A DNA stretch of 64,000 bases from Porphyromonas pogonae (GCF_036320655.1 NZ_CP143258.1:930001-994000); one strand, 5' to 3'; numbered from the stretch's first letter, positions 35,708 to 48,399 are shown. The notes: a model not told the origin generated them from the sequence alone. Translations and numbers: made by a program.

Positions 35708-38700
35708 TATCCAATCCCACTATGGTACGATTAAAAGTCCCCACTCTTGCGCGTATTCTTAGTCTTAGTATTCAATTTCAATTCCAGTATGGTACGATTA
35801 AAAGTCCCACACGTACGATAGTTATTATTCCATCACAACAAATTTCAATTCCAGTATGGTACGATTAAAAGCATAATTTTAAATTCGGCTCGATCATGTA
35901 AAGAACTTATTTCAATTCCAGTATGGTACGATTAAAAGTTCGAATATCCTTCAGCAATTCATCCCATTCTTGTAATTTCAATTCCAGTATGGTACGATTA
36001 AAAGGAAATATGGATTAACTCCCTCGTGGGTAATCTTTTTGATTTCAATTCCAGTATGGTACGATTAAAAGTGAACACTAATAATTCACAGCCTACTCGA
36101 ATATCAGATTTCAATTCCAGTATGGTACGATTAAAAGCTCGCTGTCCGATAGCCCTTTTTCGAGGATATATATATTTCAATTCCAGTATGGTACGATTAA
36201 AAGTCGGTGTGACTGTAGCACGGGCGTTTGGTAGAGACTCATTTCAATTCCAGTATGGTACGATTAAAAGATAAAGATGACCACTTCTTAATTTGGCATG
36301 ACTTAGATTTCAATTCCAGTATGGTACGATTAAAAGTATTCTTCATCACTCACTTCTTTTTTAGCGTCCTCGATTTCAATTCCAGTATGGTACGATTAAA
36401 AGCAATTAACAGAAAAGCAAATCGAAGAGATCGAAAAAAATTTCAATTCCAGTATGGTACGATTAAAAGTACGATACGAAGTCTTGTAAGCCGTTACTGT
36501 CCATATTTCAATTCCAGTATGGTACGATTAAAAGTAAGGGAGAATAACCAAACGTACAGACTTGGATATAATTTCAATTCCAGTATGGTACGATTAAAAG
36601 GCATGTGATGACGACTCTATAAGGCTATCTATATGAATTTCAATTCCAGTATGGTACGATTAAAAGCTCAAGGGCACATCTTTTCTACCAAAGCAAGATA
36701 TCAATTTCAATTCCAGTATGGTACGATTAAAAGTGTAAATCCGCATGATGCGGTTTTAAAACGGTATCATAATTTCAATTCCAGTATGGTACGATTAAAA
36801 GCATTCATGAAGAGGTGGTTTCTGTCAAGGCTGAAAATTTCAATTCCAGTATGGTACGATTAAAAGAGCGTAAAGAATATGCCTTATTATTACATGAACG
36901 GTATTTCAATTCCAGTATGGTACGATTAAAAGATCATTTAGCCAACTTCCTTTCCAATTCGGCAATCTATTTCAATTCCAGTATGGTACGATTAAAAGCG
37001 GATATTATTGCTCCCCGTCTTGGGTTGTCACCTGATTTCAATTCCAGTATGGTACGATTAAAAGATGTGTTTTCCAGCCAGCACCGCAGTTGAGCGTCGT
37101 ATTTCAATTCCAGTATGGTACGATTAAAAGCCTTCTTCGATTGCTGATCTAACCGCCTCTGTTTCAGATTTCAATTCCAGTATGGTACGATTAAAAGTCG
37201 AACCTGCCGAAACATGTTGGCGCCCGCACACGATTTCAATTCCAGTATGGTACGATTAAAAGTATACCCGTCTCCTCGTAACAATAGTCCGGGAGCCCAA
37301 TTTCAATTCCAGTATGGTACGATTAAAAGTGTTAAGAACCTATATGTTGATGCAGCACATATATCATTTCAATTCCAGTATGGTACGATTAAAAGTCGGG
37401 CATGCCTGTGAAGGTAGCCGAGTGCCACTTGATTTCAATTCCAGTATGGTACGATTAAAAGCCATGCCAATCACTGTCTGATAACCCTTTTTCTATAAAT
37501 TTCAATTCCAGTATGGTACGATTAAAAGACGCAGTCCAGGCTATGCCGATGCCTGGCCATACAATTTCAATTCCAGTATGGTACGATTAAAAGACATAAC
37601 CATTCCCAACAATTGATTGTCTTTACACGAATTTCAATTCCAGTATGGTACGATTAAAAGTTATCAAAATATTATCATTAGTTGATTCAAACAACAATTT
37701 CAATTCCAGTATGGTACGATTAAAAGTGCTAAGCTTTGGTAATTACTAAGTGCTTCATAAGATTTCAATTCCAGTATGGTACGATTAAAAGAATCAACCT
37801 TGTATCAAGTTCCTTTTTGGTGTCTTGATTTCAATTCCAGTATGGTACGATTAAAAGGCGCAATGCTGATGAATTTGAAATCGTCGGTCGCCGATTTCAA
37901 TTCCAGTATGGTACGATTAAAAGACGATGTCCAAGTTGACAGATTTGATCAGATTCTGTATTTCAATTCCAGTATGGTACGATTAAAAGGCAGGTTTTTT
38001 TGTGCCTATACATATTATATATATAGATTTCAATTCCAGTATGGTACGATTAAAAGCAGCCTATCTGTTAGGTCATTACCATTCTGTACGTAATTTCAAT
38101 TCCAGTATGGTACGATTAAAAGCTTGGATATACGGAAATGTGTAAAGACGGATCTAAAAATTTCAATTCCAGTATGGTACGATTAAAAGTTCTCTTATTG
38201 TATATTCTTGTGCGATTGCCTGTGAATTTCAATTCCAGTATGGTACGATTAAAAGTCGGCAATAACGAGATTATATCCAAGATAAATCAGAATTTCAATT
38301 CCAGTATGGTACGATTAAAAGCACTCCTTGGCATAGCTTGCGAATTACGTAATATATAATTTCAATTCCAGTATGGTACGATTAAAAGTGCTTGCACATT
38401 TCAACAATCTTTCGTCCGGTTTCAATTTCAATTCCAGTATGGTACGATTAAAAGGGTAATACTGACGATATAACTGTATTTGAAAAAGATATTTCAATTC
38501 CAGTATGGTACGATTAAAAGCTGACGCACCCAGATATCTTGCTTCTCTTTCTCCCAATTTCAATTCCAGTATGGTACGATTAAAAGAACATCCTGAACTA
38601 TGACCTTACAGACACTTTCGCCATTTCAATTCCAGTATGGTACGATTAAAAGTCGCATCCGGATCGGTTGCATCATAAGTGTATTCCATTTCAATTCCAG

Positions 38701-39444
38701 TATGGTACGATTAAAAGGTTGTCACCTGTGGAAGTAAGAGATAAGTATTTTGAATTTCAATTCCAGTATGGTACGATTAAAAGGCTTTCGCTGAAGCATT
38801 GTCAGCAATAGCAAGTTCAATTTCAATTCCAGTATGGTACGATTAAAAGCTTTTCCGGCATTTTTAAAAGCTTGCTTTACGGCTTATTTCAATTCCAGTA
38901 TGGTACGATTAAAAGGCCGAAAATAAGAATCAAAAGCCTTTCTTTGAAAGAATTTCAATTCCAGTATGGTACGATTAAAAGCTACTTTGGCCTCTGTTGC
39001 CCGTTGTGCATCCTCTAATTTCAATTCCAGTATGGTACGATTAAAAGTTGATATTGGACAGATAAGAGCAATGTATAGAAAGTAATTTCAATTCCAGTAT
39101 GGTACGATTAAAAGCAGAGCACCTCTCACATGCAGATATTGTGAAGAAAAATTTCAATTCCAGTATGGTACGATTAAAAGTACTTTGAAACCTATACGGA
39201 TAAAGCACACTTCATGATTTCAATTCCAGTATGGTACGATTAAAAGTGGCTCGCATGACGGGTTCACTATCAAAAAAGTTGAATTTCAATTCCAGTATGG
39301 TACGATTAAAAGCAGGTTCAGAGCTGAACTATCTAAGGTAATGAATGTATTTCAATTCCAGTATGGTACGATTAAAAGTAAGTTCCACAGATAAACCTTT
39401 GCGCCCAAGTAGTAATTTCAATTCCAGTATGGTACGATTAAAAG
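35708..39444 (-). CRISPR. CRISPR array, 57 repeats of 30 bp, 56 spacers
   Basis: The repeat on the plus strand starts ATTTCAATTCCAG and ends GGTACGATTAAAAG (30 bp). Spacers are about 35-39 bp. I counted 57 repeat copies. The leftmost (35708-35737) differs in its first half (CCAATCCCACTATGG) and the rest are essentially identical. A degenerate copy marks the leader-distal end, so the leader is on the right, next to cas2, and transcription is on the minus strand. Read that way the repeat ends ATTGAAAT, the 8-nt 5' handle type of I-B crRNAs. The new spacers are therefore those near 39400. Confidence 0.98.
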
Positions 39445-39652
39445 CCGTCAAAAATAAAATTATAACTTTTTTGTTTACAGTATTTTTGACTTTGCTAAGA
39501 TACAATTTTTTATCACAAAAATCGTCGACCTTTATTTGTAGGATTACTGTAGGGTATTGACGACTTTTTATTTTGTTTATTATCAGTGAATTAAAGTAAT
39601 TGTTATTAATAATGTCAAAGATCAAGAGTATTTTATAGTATGGACTGACGAT
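39445..39652 (-). promoter_or_regulatory. CRISPR leader and 3' end of the cas operon
   Basis: This AT-rich stretch joins the newest repeat to cas2. On the minus strand TATCTTAG (about 39494-39501) is one base off the -7 consensus and lies about 50 nt before the first repeat, so it is the best candidate promoter for the array. A CGTC/GACG pair flanked by A and T runs (about 39518-39569) may end the cas transcript. Confidence 0.55.
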
Positions 39653-39916
39653 TTATAAAAAGTTATCGAGGTCATTCTTCTCTTGTCCTATGACCTGCTT
39701 ATCAAGCCATTTCTCATCTCTGGAAGTGAAGATAATAATACTGTCGGTATCTTCCTCCATAATATTCTTAGCTTTTGAAATCAATTCTTTTAGTTTTACT
39801 TGGCTTATAGCTCCTTCAAATACACTGTTTTGAATCCAGTTGAGGTACTGTCGGCATAGTTTAAGCATTTTGCCTACTCTTTTTTCTCCAATATCATAAA
39901 CTAATATACAGTACAT
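39653..39916 (-). CDS. cas2: Cas2
   Basis: Cas2 is the adaptor of the Cas1-Cas2 spacer integration complex. The core begins MYCILVYDIGEKRV, with the conserved Asp in strand 1, and continues LKLCRQYLNWIQNSVFEGAI and a terminal strand (DSIIIFTSR). The ATG at 39916 gives 87 aa, the usual length; an upstream ATG at 39952 lies inside cas1 and would add 12 residues unlike Cas2. It starts within a base of the cas1 stop. Confidence 0.94.
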   Translation of the reverse strand: MYCILVYDIGEKRVGKMLKLCRQYLNWIQNSVFEGAISQVKLKELISKAKNIMEEDTDSIIIFTSRDEKWLDKQVIGQEKNDLDNFL

Positions 39917-39917
39917 T

Positions 39918-40922
39918 TTACCACCAAGCCTTAAAAGGTTTATATTCTTCAATATTCATAATATGTTTCACCAACTTGTAGCATTCCAAACGGATCAGAT
40001 GTCTGTAACTGATATTCCTTTTCAACGCACGATGCTTTATGGTTTCATTTAGTCGTTCTTCCCAAATGGTTAAAACTTTCTTACATCCTGACGGCTTTAA
40101 AATACAACCGTTTAAGTGATTGTCAAAATCATTCTTTTGAATTTGTTTCTTATTTAGTATAGAGAAAATAATCCTATCTACTAAAATGGGCTTGAATATT
40201 TCTGACAAGTCCAAAGCAAGTGAATATCTTCTAAATCCGGGTTCGTGTAGATAACTAATGGTTGGATTTAGTTGTGTATGGTATAATTGATCAAGGCAAG
40301 TTGTATAACAGATCATATTTAAGAAAGAAATCAGAGCATTTACTTCGTTATTGGGAGGTTGTTTTGTTCGATTATTCATAACAAAATCATTAATGATTTT
40401 GTCAAAACCACTATAATACGTCATACGTATATTACCCTCTATACCCATTAATTGATCTACTTCACTGGTCAGAAATATTTCCCCAATATAATTTTCAATC
40501 GATTCAATTTGTTCTGTCAGCTCTCTGTCTCTTGCTGCATAATACTTTAGGTTACGAAGCATATTGCAAGCTCCTCCTGAAACAAATTTCTGGGCTATAG
40601 CTATTCTTTTTCTTGAGGAATTATAATGCCTTACTTGCTCTACGATTACCTTGCCGCTAAGAAGATACTCTTTAGGCATAAAACTGCCAGTGTAGTGCTC
40701 GTAATAATCGAAGAAATGTACAGGGATTTGATTCTTGCCTAAAAAATTGTACATAGCAGAGTTAGCATCTAATGCTCCAAAGCAAAATAGGTTTTTCACC
40801 CCTTCTATAGGCAAGTATTTAGGACATCCTTCTACTCCATCTTCATTTATAGGAGTAAACTTCAGAGTATTGTCTTTGCGTGAAAGTCTGCCCGGGTTAA
40901 ATAGATAATAACTCTTTTTCAT
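39918..40922 (-). CDS. cas1: Cas1, type I-B
   Basis: Cas1 is the integrase of CRISPR adaptation. The 334-aa protein has the metal-binding Glu in MGIEGNIRMTYY (Glu162), the His in YLHEPGFRRYSLALDLSEIF (His226) and acidic residues Asp238/Glu241 in the same block. The N-terminal beta domain starts SYYLFNPGRLSRKDNTL, typical of Cas1b. It overlaps cas4 by 4 bp and leads directly into cas2. Confidence 0.95.
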   Translation of the reverse strand: MKKSYYLFNPGRLSRKDNTLKFTPINEDGVEGCPKYLPIEGVKNLFCFGALDANSAMYNFLGKNQIPVHFFDYYEHYTGSFMPKEYLLSGKVIVEQVRHYNSSRKRIAIAQKFVSGGACNMLRNLKYYAARDRELTEQIESIENYIGEIFLTSEVDQLMGIEGNIRMTYYSGFDKIINDFVMNNRTKQPPNNEVNALISFLNMICYTTCLDQLYHTQLNPTISYLHEPGFRRYSLALDLSEIFKPILVDRIIFSILNKKQIQKNDFDNHLNGCILKPSGCKKVLTIWEERLNETIKHRALKRNISYRHLIRLECYKLVKHIMNIEEYKPFKAWW

Positions 40923-41449
40923 ATTTCATTGATATAGCAAAATTCATAATAACTGCAACTTTTACAAATTTTCCCATTGATTGTTGTTGGGCAATCGGCT
41001 CTGCTTATTGTTTCATTGATTTTGGGAATTATCTCTATTAGTATATTCTTTTCATCATCAGATAGGTTCACCTCCGTTGTAATACGTAGGAGTGGATATT
41101 CTATTTTTCCCGAAACATCTTCTATTCCATTGAGCTCGAATAGCCAAATATAGAACTTGACTTGCCATTCGTGAGCCACTTCAACTTTGTTCCCTCTTTT
41201 CGTTTCGTGGATTACATGTTCTTTGGTATCATAGAAATCGACTTTACCATTGAGTTGGAGGCCTTCCCATTGAGTAGAAAGTTCTACTTCTTGATATTTT
41301 TGAGCACGTTGAGGATAGCTATTTTCATGCAAAAGTTTACCGTCATATACTACATCTGAGGTATGTTCCATATTGATGCCATTGACAGAAAGCCAGAGCT
41401 TTCGTGGACAAACAATATAATAGTTGATATGCGTAGCAGTGAGAATCAT
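40919..41449 (-). CDS. cas4: Cas4
   Basis: Cas4 trims prespacers and checks the PAM before integration. The 176-aa protein has one Cys in NYYIVCPRKLWL (residue 14) and three in CKSCSYYEFC (about 163-172), which hold the iron-sulfur cluster. The RecB-like nuclease motif is seen as NGKVDFYDTKEHVIHETKRG, with the Asp and the Glu-x-Lys. It overlaps cas1. A strong terminator lies just upstream, between it and cas7. Confidence 0.94.
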   Translation of the reverse strand: MILTATHINYYIVCPRKLWLSVNGINMEHTSDVVYDGKLLHENSYPQRAQKYQEVELSTQWEGLQLNGKVDFYDTKEHVIHETKRGNKVEVAHEWQVKFYIWLFELNGIEDVSGKIEYPLLRITTEVNLSDDEKNILIEIIPKINETISRADCPTTINGKICKSCSYYEFCYINEI

Positions 41450-41450
41450 A

Positions 41451-41489
41451 TAAATAAAAAAGGGTAAGACTATTTGACAGTCTTACCCT
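41451..41489 (-). terminator. Terminator inside the cas operon, between cas7 and cas4
   Basis: A perfect 11-bp stem, AGGGTAAGACT (41461-41471) with AGTCTTACCCT (41479-41489), has a 7-nt loop. On the minus strand it is followed by TTTTTTATTTA. It falls in the only gap of the cas gene string. Confidence 0.88.
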
Positions 41490-41499
41490 TATTCTAAAG

Positions 41500-42573
41500 T
41501 TAATCAATGACTTGATTTTCGTAATCAAAGTTCATCATTCTATCAACAAGTTCTTTTTCTGCTTTTTCTAATGCATCAGCATTTCCAACAGCCCCTTGAA
41601 TATATGCATTTGCAATAGGGCTTATAAATATATTTGCTTTTGCTGTTTCATCAATCCTTGGGGTTGCTGTCGGCCTTTCCGTATCATCCCTTAATTCACC
41701 TCTAATAGCATAGGCTATTTGGTTAGCGTTGTCACTAATCGCTATTGCAATTGTTTCCATTAGACTAAATGTACGTGCCTGATTTGATGTGATACGCCAA
41801 TTGATTAAGGCTTTTGCCAAAGCAGGGATAATTTCATCTCTTTTTTGTTTTGGACAAATTAAGCATCTGCCAAATATATTTTTACCTTCAATCCAGCCTT
41901 CTTCTCTTAGTTTTTCTTCAATTTCTGGAAATAGCTCGGGCTCAAGTTTATTGGTAGATACACAAAATAAGGTTCTTAAATCAATTGCAATATCATAAAC
42001 AAATAACCCGCTTGCACGTGTTTGGTCCTGTATGAATGCTCTATTGGGGAGATTTCGGTTGTTTGATGTAAGCCATTCATTCAATTCTTCATCCGTTAGT
42101 TTAGCCCCTCTTTTCTTATTTTCAACCCAATATACATTTACATGATGATGTTCTGGATGTGATGTTCGATCAAAGGAAAGATTTTCCATTGGAGACTCAA
42201 TTCCACCTAAGAGAGGGTGCAAAGGTCTCATTGCTGATATTGACAAAGGGCTTCTTCTTTTTACTGTTCCTGCCCCCGATTCTGCTTTCATATACCCTCC
42301 AAGTAATTGATCTGTGAAGGTAGGGTCACAGGGTGAATGAGGTTCTTTTTGACTTGCTTTGTTATCTTTTTTGTCAATTTCCCAGTTAAAAGTCATTGCT
42401 GCAAATGGTTGGTTTAGAGCTTCTATTATTGAGCGTTTAACTTGTTGACCACTTGAGTATGCCATACGATAACCAAACTGAGGATCATAATAATATTTTT
42501 GACCGTCATTAACAGCAAAGACTGTGTGTTCTGCGCGGCGCAAGCCTCTCAGATAGATAAAAGGAGTATTCAT
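41500..42573 (-). CDS. cas7: Cas7-family Cascade backbone protein (Csp1/DevR-like)
   Basis: Cas7 coats the crRNA in the surveillance complex. The 357-aa protein begins FIYLRGLRRAEHTVFAVNDG and has the RAMP-like RMAYSSGQQVKRSIIEAL, the general Cas7/DevR pattern. A later LFVYDIAIDLRTLFCVS block and a C-terminal AIRGELRDDTERPTATPRI loop are also seen. It is 6 bp from the cas8-like gene. The gene set (Cas5, this protein, a 439-aa large protein) resembles the PGING variant described for P. gingivalis; that link is from memory. Confidence 0.82.
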   Translation of the reverse strand: MNTPFIYLRGLRRAEHTVFAVNDGQKYYYDPQFGYRMAYSSGQQVKRSIIEALNQPFAAMTFNWEIDKKDNKASQKEPHSPCDPTFTDQLLGGYMKAESGAGTVKRRSPLSISAMRPLHPLLGGIESPMENLSFDRTSHPEHHHVNVYWVENKKRGAKLTDEELNEWLTSNNRNLPNRAFIQDQTRASGLFVYDIAIDLRTLFCVSTNKLEPELFPEIEEKLREEGWIEGKNIFGRCLICPKQKRDEIIPALAKALINWRITSNQARTFSLMETIAIAISDNANQIAYAIRGELRDDTERPTATPRIDETAKANIFISPIANAYIQGAVGNADALEKAEKELVDRMMNFDYENQVID

Positions 42574-42579
42574 AATATT

Positions 42580-43899
42580 CTATTTAATTTTTTGATAATT
42601 GTATTCAAAACGTATGAGTGTTATAAAAAGCGGAAAATTGTCTGAAGGCATGTGTAAAACCTCATTAACAACATTCTTGAAGAGAGTCTTTTCGGCTTCT
42701 GATTTAACCAAAAGTTCTGAGATATTTTCAATGAATTTTACAATTGATTTAGAATCTCTGATATTCGAAGTAATTGTTGCATGTACTTTCTTTCCACGCT
42801 CTTCTTCTCCCTCAAATTTTAGCATTGCACCGGCTATTTTCTCTGCCAATTGCAAAAGGTCTGTTTTGTTCAGCATAGCTGTAATCCATATTTTATAGAG
42901 TTGATAATATTGATATGATTCTTCCGAATTGAATTTAAAATCTTTGCCTTGGGCATACATTACGGAGCCTTTGGGCATGAACTCTCGTAATTTAGCAGGC
43001 TCCATAGCTTTAAGCCCTATTGTACCCAGTTGACAAGCCGATTTGAAATTATAGAAAGTCCCCAATTGCATTATTTCTTGATCAGACAAAATTGTTTCTG
43101 TTTTGTCCAAGAATATTTTGTCTCGGAGCTCATACATTTCAGTTATCTCGTGCAGATAAATTTTGATGAACCCTAATGTTGTATTTGTTTGAGAAAGATT
43201 GTAGGCGTAAGCTATGATATCTTGCTTGTGAAACAGTTTTTTAGATAGATAAAAAATAATTTCTGACCACTGTTTAGTTGGAATCGCAATATTACCTTGC
43301 ACTTCTACTGTCTCTATTTCTGGTCCATGATGTGGATAAGAGGCGTTATAACCGTCTTTTAGGCTATGGCACAACCACAGACTGTTCCAAGTTTCTATTT
43401 GCTTATCCTTTACTCCTATAGCTTGGTTGATGAAATTGCGATAGTATTCCCATCCTTTATACAGCAACCATAAAATTTCATCATCATCTATAAGTATTAC
43501 ATAACCTCCACTTAGCCCTATCCCAAGGGCTTGTCCAATCCATGATGCATACATTTCTTCTTTGTCAATCTTAGCATCAATATTTGAGAGTTGTCCTGAT
43601 GTTGTTCCTTCTAAATCTTTAGCAGCATAACCTACAAAAATAGACATATTGGGCAGGTCTTGTTCTATCAGACGTTGCAGGTTTTTCAGCTGAGCATTTG
43701 ACTTTCCTCCACATTTTTCTACATCTTCAGCTTTAGGCTTTTGAAAAAAAGGAGAGTTGCCGACATGCATCAAATGTGAATTATCTTCGAAAAAAAGGGG
43801 GAAAAACTGCTCACAGAAAAAATCTTCTGCGGAAAAATCTTTTCTTTCTTTTAAATTATACAGTTTTAAAAACTTTTTACCTATATAGCTTGTGTACAT
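42580..43899 (-). CDS. Cas8-like large subunit (Csp2-like)
   Basis: The 439-aa protein lies between cas3 and cas7, where the large subunit is expected. It contains CGGKSNAQLKNLQRLIEQDL near residue 65, mixed beta strands in the first half (GGYVILIDDDEILWLLYKGW) and a helical C-terminus (FIENISELLVKSEAEKTLFK). I see no nuclease or helicase motif. In type I systems Cas8 reads the PAM and starts target unwinding. It is short for Cas8b (usually over 500 aa), and the family is assigned by position. Confidence 0.7.
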   Translation of the reverse strand: MYTSYIGKKFLKLYNLKERKDFSAEDFFCEQFFPLFFEDNSHLMHVGNSPFFQKPKAEDVEKCGGKSNAQLKNLQRLIEQDLPNMSIFVGYAAKDLEGTTSGQLSNIDAKIDKEEMYASWIGQALGIGLSGGYVILIDDDEILWLLYKGWEYYRNFINQAIGVKDKQIETWNSLWLCHSLKDGYNASYPHHGPEIETVEVQGNIAIPTKQWSEIIFYLSKKLFHKQDIIAYAYNLSQTNTTLGFIKIYLHEITEMYELRDKIFLDKTETILSDQEIMQLGTFYNFKSACQLGTIGLKAMEPAKLREFMPKGSVMYAQGKDFKFNSEESYQYYQLYKIWITAMLNKTDLLQLAEKIAGAMLKFEGEEERGKKVHATITSNIRDSKSIVKFIENISELLVKSEAEKTLFKNVVNEVLHMPSDNFPLFITLIRFEYNYQKIK

Positions 43900-43901
43900 G
43901 G

Positions 43902-46653
<2,752 letters not shown>

Positions 46654-46659
46654 AATGAT

Positions 46660-47319
46660 TTATTTCAAGGCTCCAAATCCAATACCTGTACAATTCCCCA
46701 AACCTACGTGCCATGCAAAAGAGATTATTTCAGGCGAACCCTCAATGATTACTGGACAAACGTTTGCTCTATTTTTAATGCCTTTATAAGAGATTACTTT
46801 GGTTTTGGGGGAATGATAGCTTTTATCGAAATAAACTTTAAGACTATCTGTGTTGAGACCTACTATTTGGGCTTTGGTCTTTAACGTTTCTGTCAAAAGC
46901 TCATCCGATCTTTCATCGTAAAACGTATAATGTGTTTCTTTGTGGCCTTCGTATCTTTTGATTAAGACCGGACTCGCCAATAAAAAACGTTCTTTTTCTG
47001 CAAAACAAGGTGGTTGTTCTATATAAATATTACAAACCTTTGCTCCAAAAAACATTTCAGGATCATCTACTATATTTTTTACAACTATTTTAGTCAAATC
47101 AACATCATGAAAACTCAAGATGAAATAGCTGTTGTCTGTTAATTGGATTCCTTTTTTAACAACATCAACATTCTGAAGACATGAAAAGGAATAAAGACTT
47201 ACCTCTCCGTGCTGTAAATTGTCCTTTCCCAACCATTTGTGTACACAACCGGTAAGTAGAGGTTGATAATTGAAATCAATTATTTGACTCGTTTTTGAAA
47301 TTTTAATATGTAAGCGCAT
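46660..47319 (-). CDS. cas6: Cas6, crRNA-processing endoribonuclease
   Basis: Cas6 cuts the repeat RNA to leave the 8-nt handle. The 219-aa protein begins RLHIKISKTSQIIDFNYQPL and ends with a glycine-rich loop, AWHVGLGNCTGIGFGALK (about 202-219), the Cas6 signature. It opens the cas gene string. It differs strongly from the cas6 relic 125 bp upstream. Confidence 0.88.
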   Translation of the reverse strand: MRLHIKISKTSQIIDFNYQPLLTGCVHKWLGKDNLQHGEVSLYSFSCLQNVDVVKKGIQLTDNSYFILSFHDVDLTKIVVKNIVDDPEMFFGAKVCNIYIEQPPCFAEKERFLLASPVLIKRYEGHKETHYTFYDERSDELLTETLKTKAQIVGLNTDSLKVYFDKSYHSPKTKVISYKGIKNRANVCPVIIEGSPEIISFAWHVGLGNCTGIGFGALK

Positions 47320-47443
47320 TATGTTTTACTTTCTTGTTAAAATAAGGTTATTCTAATTAATGGATAATCATTCGGAAGTGTTGTGTTAAATGGTTGATAT
47401 TTGCACTTTATTTTGGGTGGCAAATATTCCATTTTTATAATAT

Positions 47444-47584
47444 TTAGCCTCCTTCGTGCAGCCAAGTTGCGAACTTTGAGTCTTGTTGGTGCAAGGTGTT
47501 ATAAATCCAAGCCGAAATAAGATACTGATAATTTATCGGTAGCTTTTGGTTGGGTAGATGTTCTATTTTTAGCTTTATTCTCAT
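47444..47584 (-). pseudogene. N-terminal relic of a second cas6
   Basis: This 46-codon frame (ATG 47584, TAA 47444) reads MRIKLKIEHLPNQ, then LPINYQYLISAWIYNTL, then FATWLHEGG. The LPINYQYxxSAWIYxxL and FAxxLHExG blocks are the classic N-terminus of Cas6 proteins of about 220-260 aa. The rest of the gene is missing. It lies on the same strand just before the intact cas6, so it may be what is left of another CRISPR type or of a replaced cas6. Confidence 0.75.
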
Positions 47585-48046
47585 GGCGTATTTATTAACA
47601 ACCTCAAATCTAAATGTTTATTTTTATTTATCCAAAAGAAATATAGACTTTTTTATGGAGCTTGTAAATTTTTGATGTAAGGTCTAAGTATTTGTTCCCT
47701 TTTTAGTTATTAATCCGTAAATATTTGATAGGAGATCTGTATGCAGCAGGTTGCTTTTATCATAGAAACTCTTGGGTAAGTAAGTGGAATAGAAGCCTGA
47801 GTTTTCAACTATTTCTTGACAATAAATGATCAGTTAATTACTATTCGATCCTTGTTGCAAGATAATTTTAAATGGAAAAATGATTTTGTATCTATTTTTC
47901 AGGTTGTTTTTAAATTTGCGTTTGTGGTGTCATAATCATTGTGTAATCATGATTATTGTGTATTTATGATACTTTTAATCTTGCATGAAATGGCTTTGTC
48001 GTGTATGCTTAGGATTGATTTTTTGCTTTCTGATTCGAACTTGTTA

Positions 48047-48152
48047 TTTTCTTAGTTAGGTTTTAGTTTTTTCTTAGTTAGGTAGTGGGAATTTCTTAGT
48101 TAGAAAATTATCATCATGTAGTTAGAAAAATAATAGAATGTAACTAAGAAAA
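48047..48152. repeat. TTCTTAGTTAG repeat cluster
   Basis: Direct copies of TTCTTAGTTAG lie at about 48049-48059, 48071-48081 and 48093-48103. A shorter GTAGTTAGAAAAA follows at 48118-48130 and an inverted TAACTAAGAAAA at 48141-48152. The cluster is too regular for chance and is non-coding. It might bind a regulator or fold in RNA. Confidence 0.7.
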
Positions 48153-48177
48153 TATCGCTTGGAAGCTATGGAACAGA

Positions 48178-48216
48178 AAAAATCCGTGAATAGCCAAAAC
48201 AAGCCTATTCACGGAT
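48178..48216 (-). terminator. Terminator of the 52-aa peptide gene
   Basis: ATCCGTGAATAG (48182-48193) pairs with CTATTCACGGAT (48204-48215) in 12 perfect base pairs, with a T run on the minus strand. It is oriented for the small gene at 48241-48399. Confidence 0.88.
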
Positions 48217-48240
48217 ATTGATGAGTATATTGATGTTTAT

Positions 48241-48399
48241 TTACATTCTAACAAATTGATATTTTATTGCAATCATCTTATTTTGACAAAATGTAACTTG
48301 ATTGCACCATCTGTTTGTGACGATAGCTCCGCCGGGCAAGTTGCCATTATTGACTTGTGGTGTTGTTGGATTACTCACAGTTGTAGCGATATTATTCAT
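48241..48399 (-). CDS. Hidden 52-aa peptide with a Gly-Gly motif and two Cys
   Basis: The frame ATG 48399 to TAA 48241 begins MNNIATTVSNPTTPQVNN, passes NLPGGAIVTNRWCNQVTFCQ and ends in a basic QFVRM. It lies 40 nt after a strong minus-strand promoter (48446-48477) and just before a perfect terminator, so it forms a complete transcription unit of about 260 nt. The first half is Asn/Thr-rich and polar; the second half holds two Cys, one Trp and basic residues. LPGG could be a double-glycine cleavage site, but no peptidase-transporter is nearby. I do not recognise a family. A non-coding RNA is the alternative. Confidence 0.5.
   Translation of the reverse strand: MNNIATTVSNPTTPQVNNGNLPGGAIVTNRWCNQVTFCQNKMIAIKYQFVRM

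Larger units (their letters stand above)
47320..48240. other. Intergenic region upstream of cas6
   Basis: This AT-rich stretch holds a relic cas6 fragment (47444-47584), a TTCTTAGTTAG repeat cluster (48047-48152) and a minus-strand terminator (48178-48216). A 31-codon minus frame right after the relic (47346-47438 region, MEYLPPKIKCKYQP) may be more of the decayed gene. Confidence 0.6.

Noticed and set aside
35708-39444. Self-targeting spacers against this window
   Set aside because: No match was noticed by eye, but a systematic comparison of 56 spacers could not be run; no claim is made.
35587-39560. Many short open frames carrying FNSSMVRLK or FNRTILELK repeats
   Set aside because: They are translations of the CRISPR repeat, not proteins.
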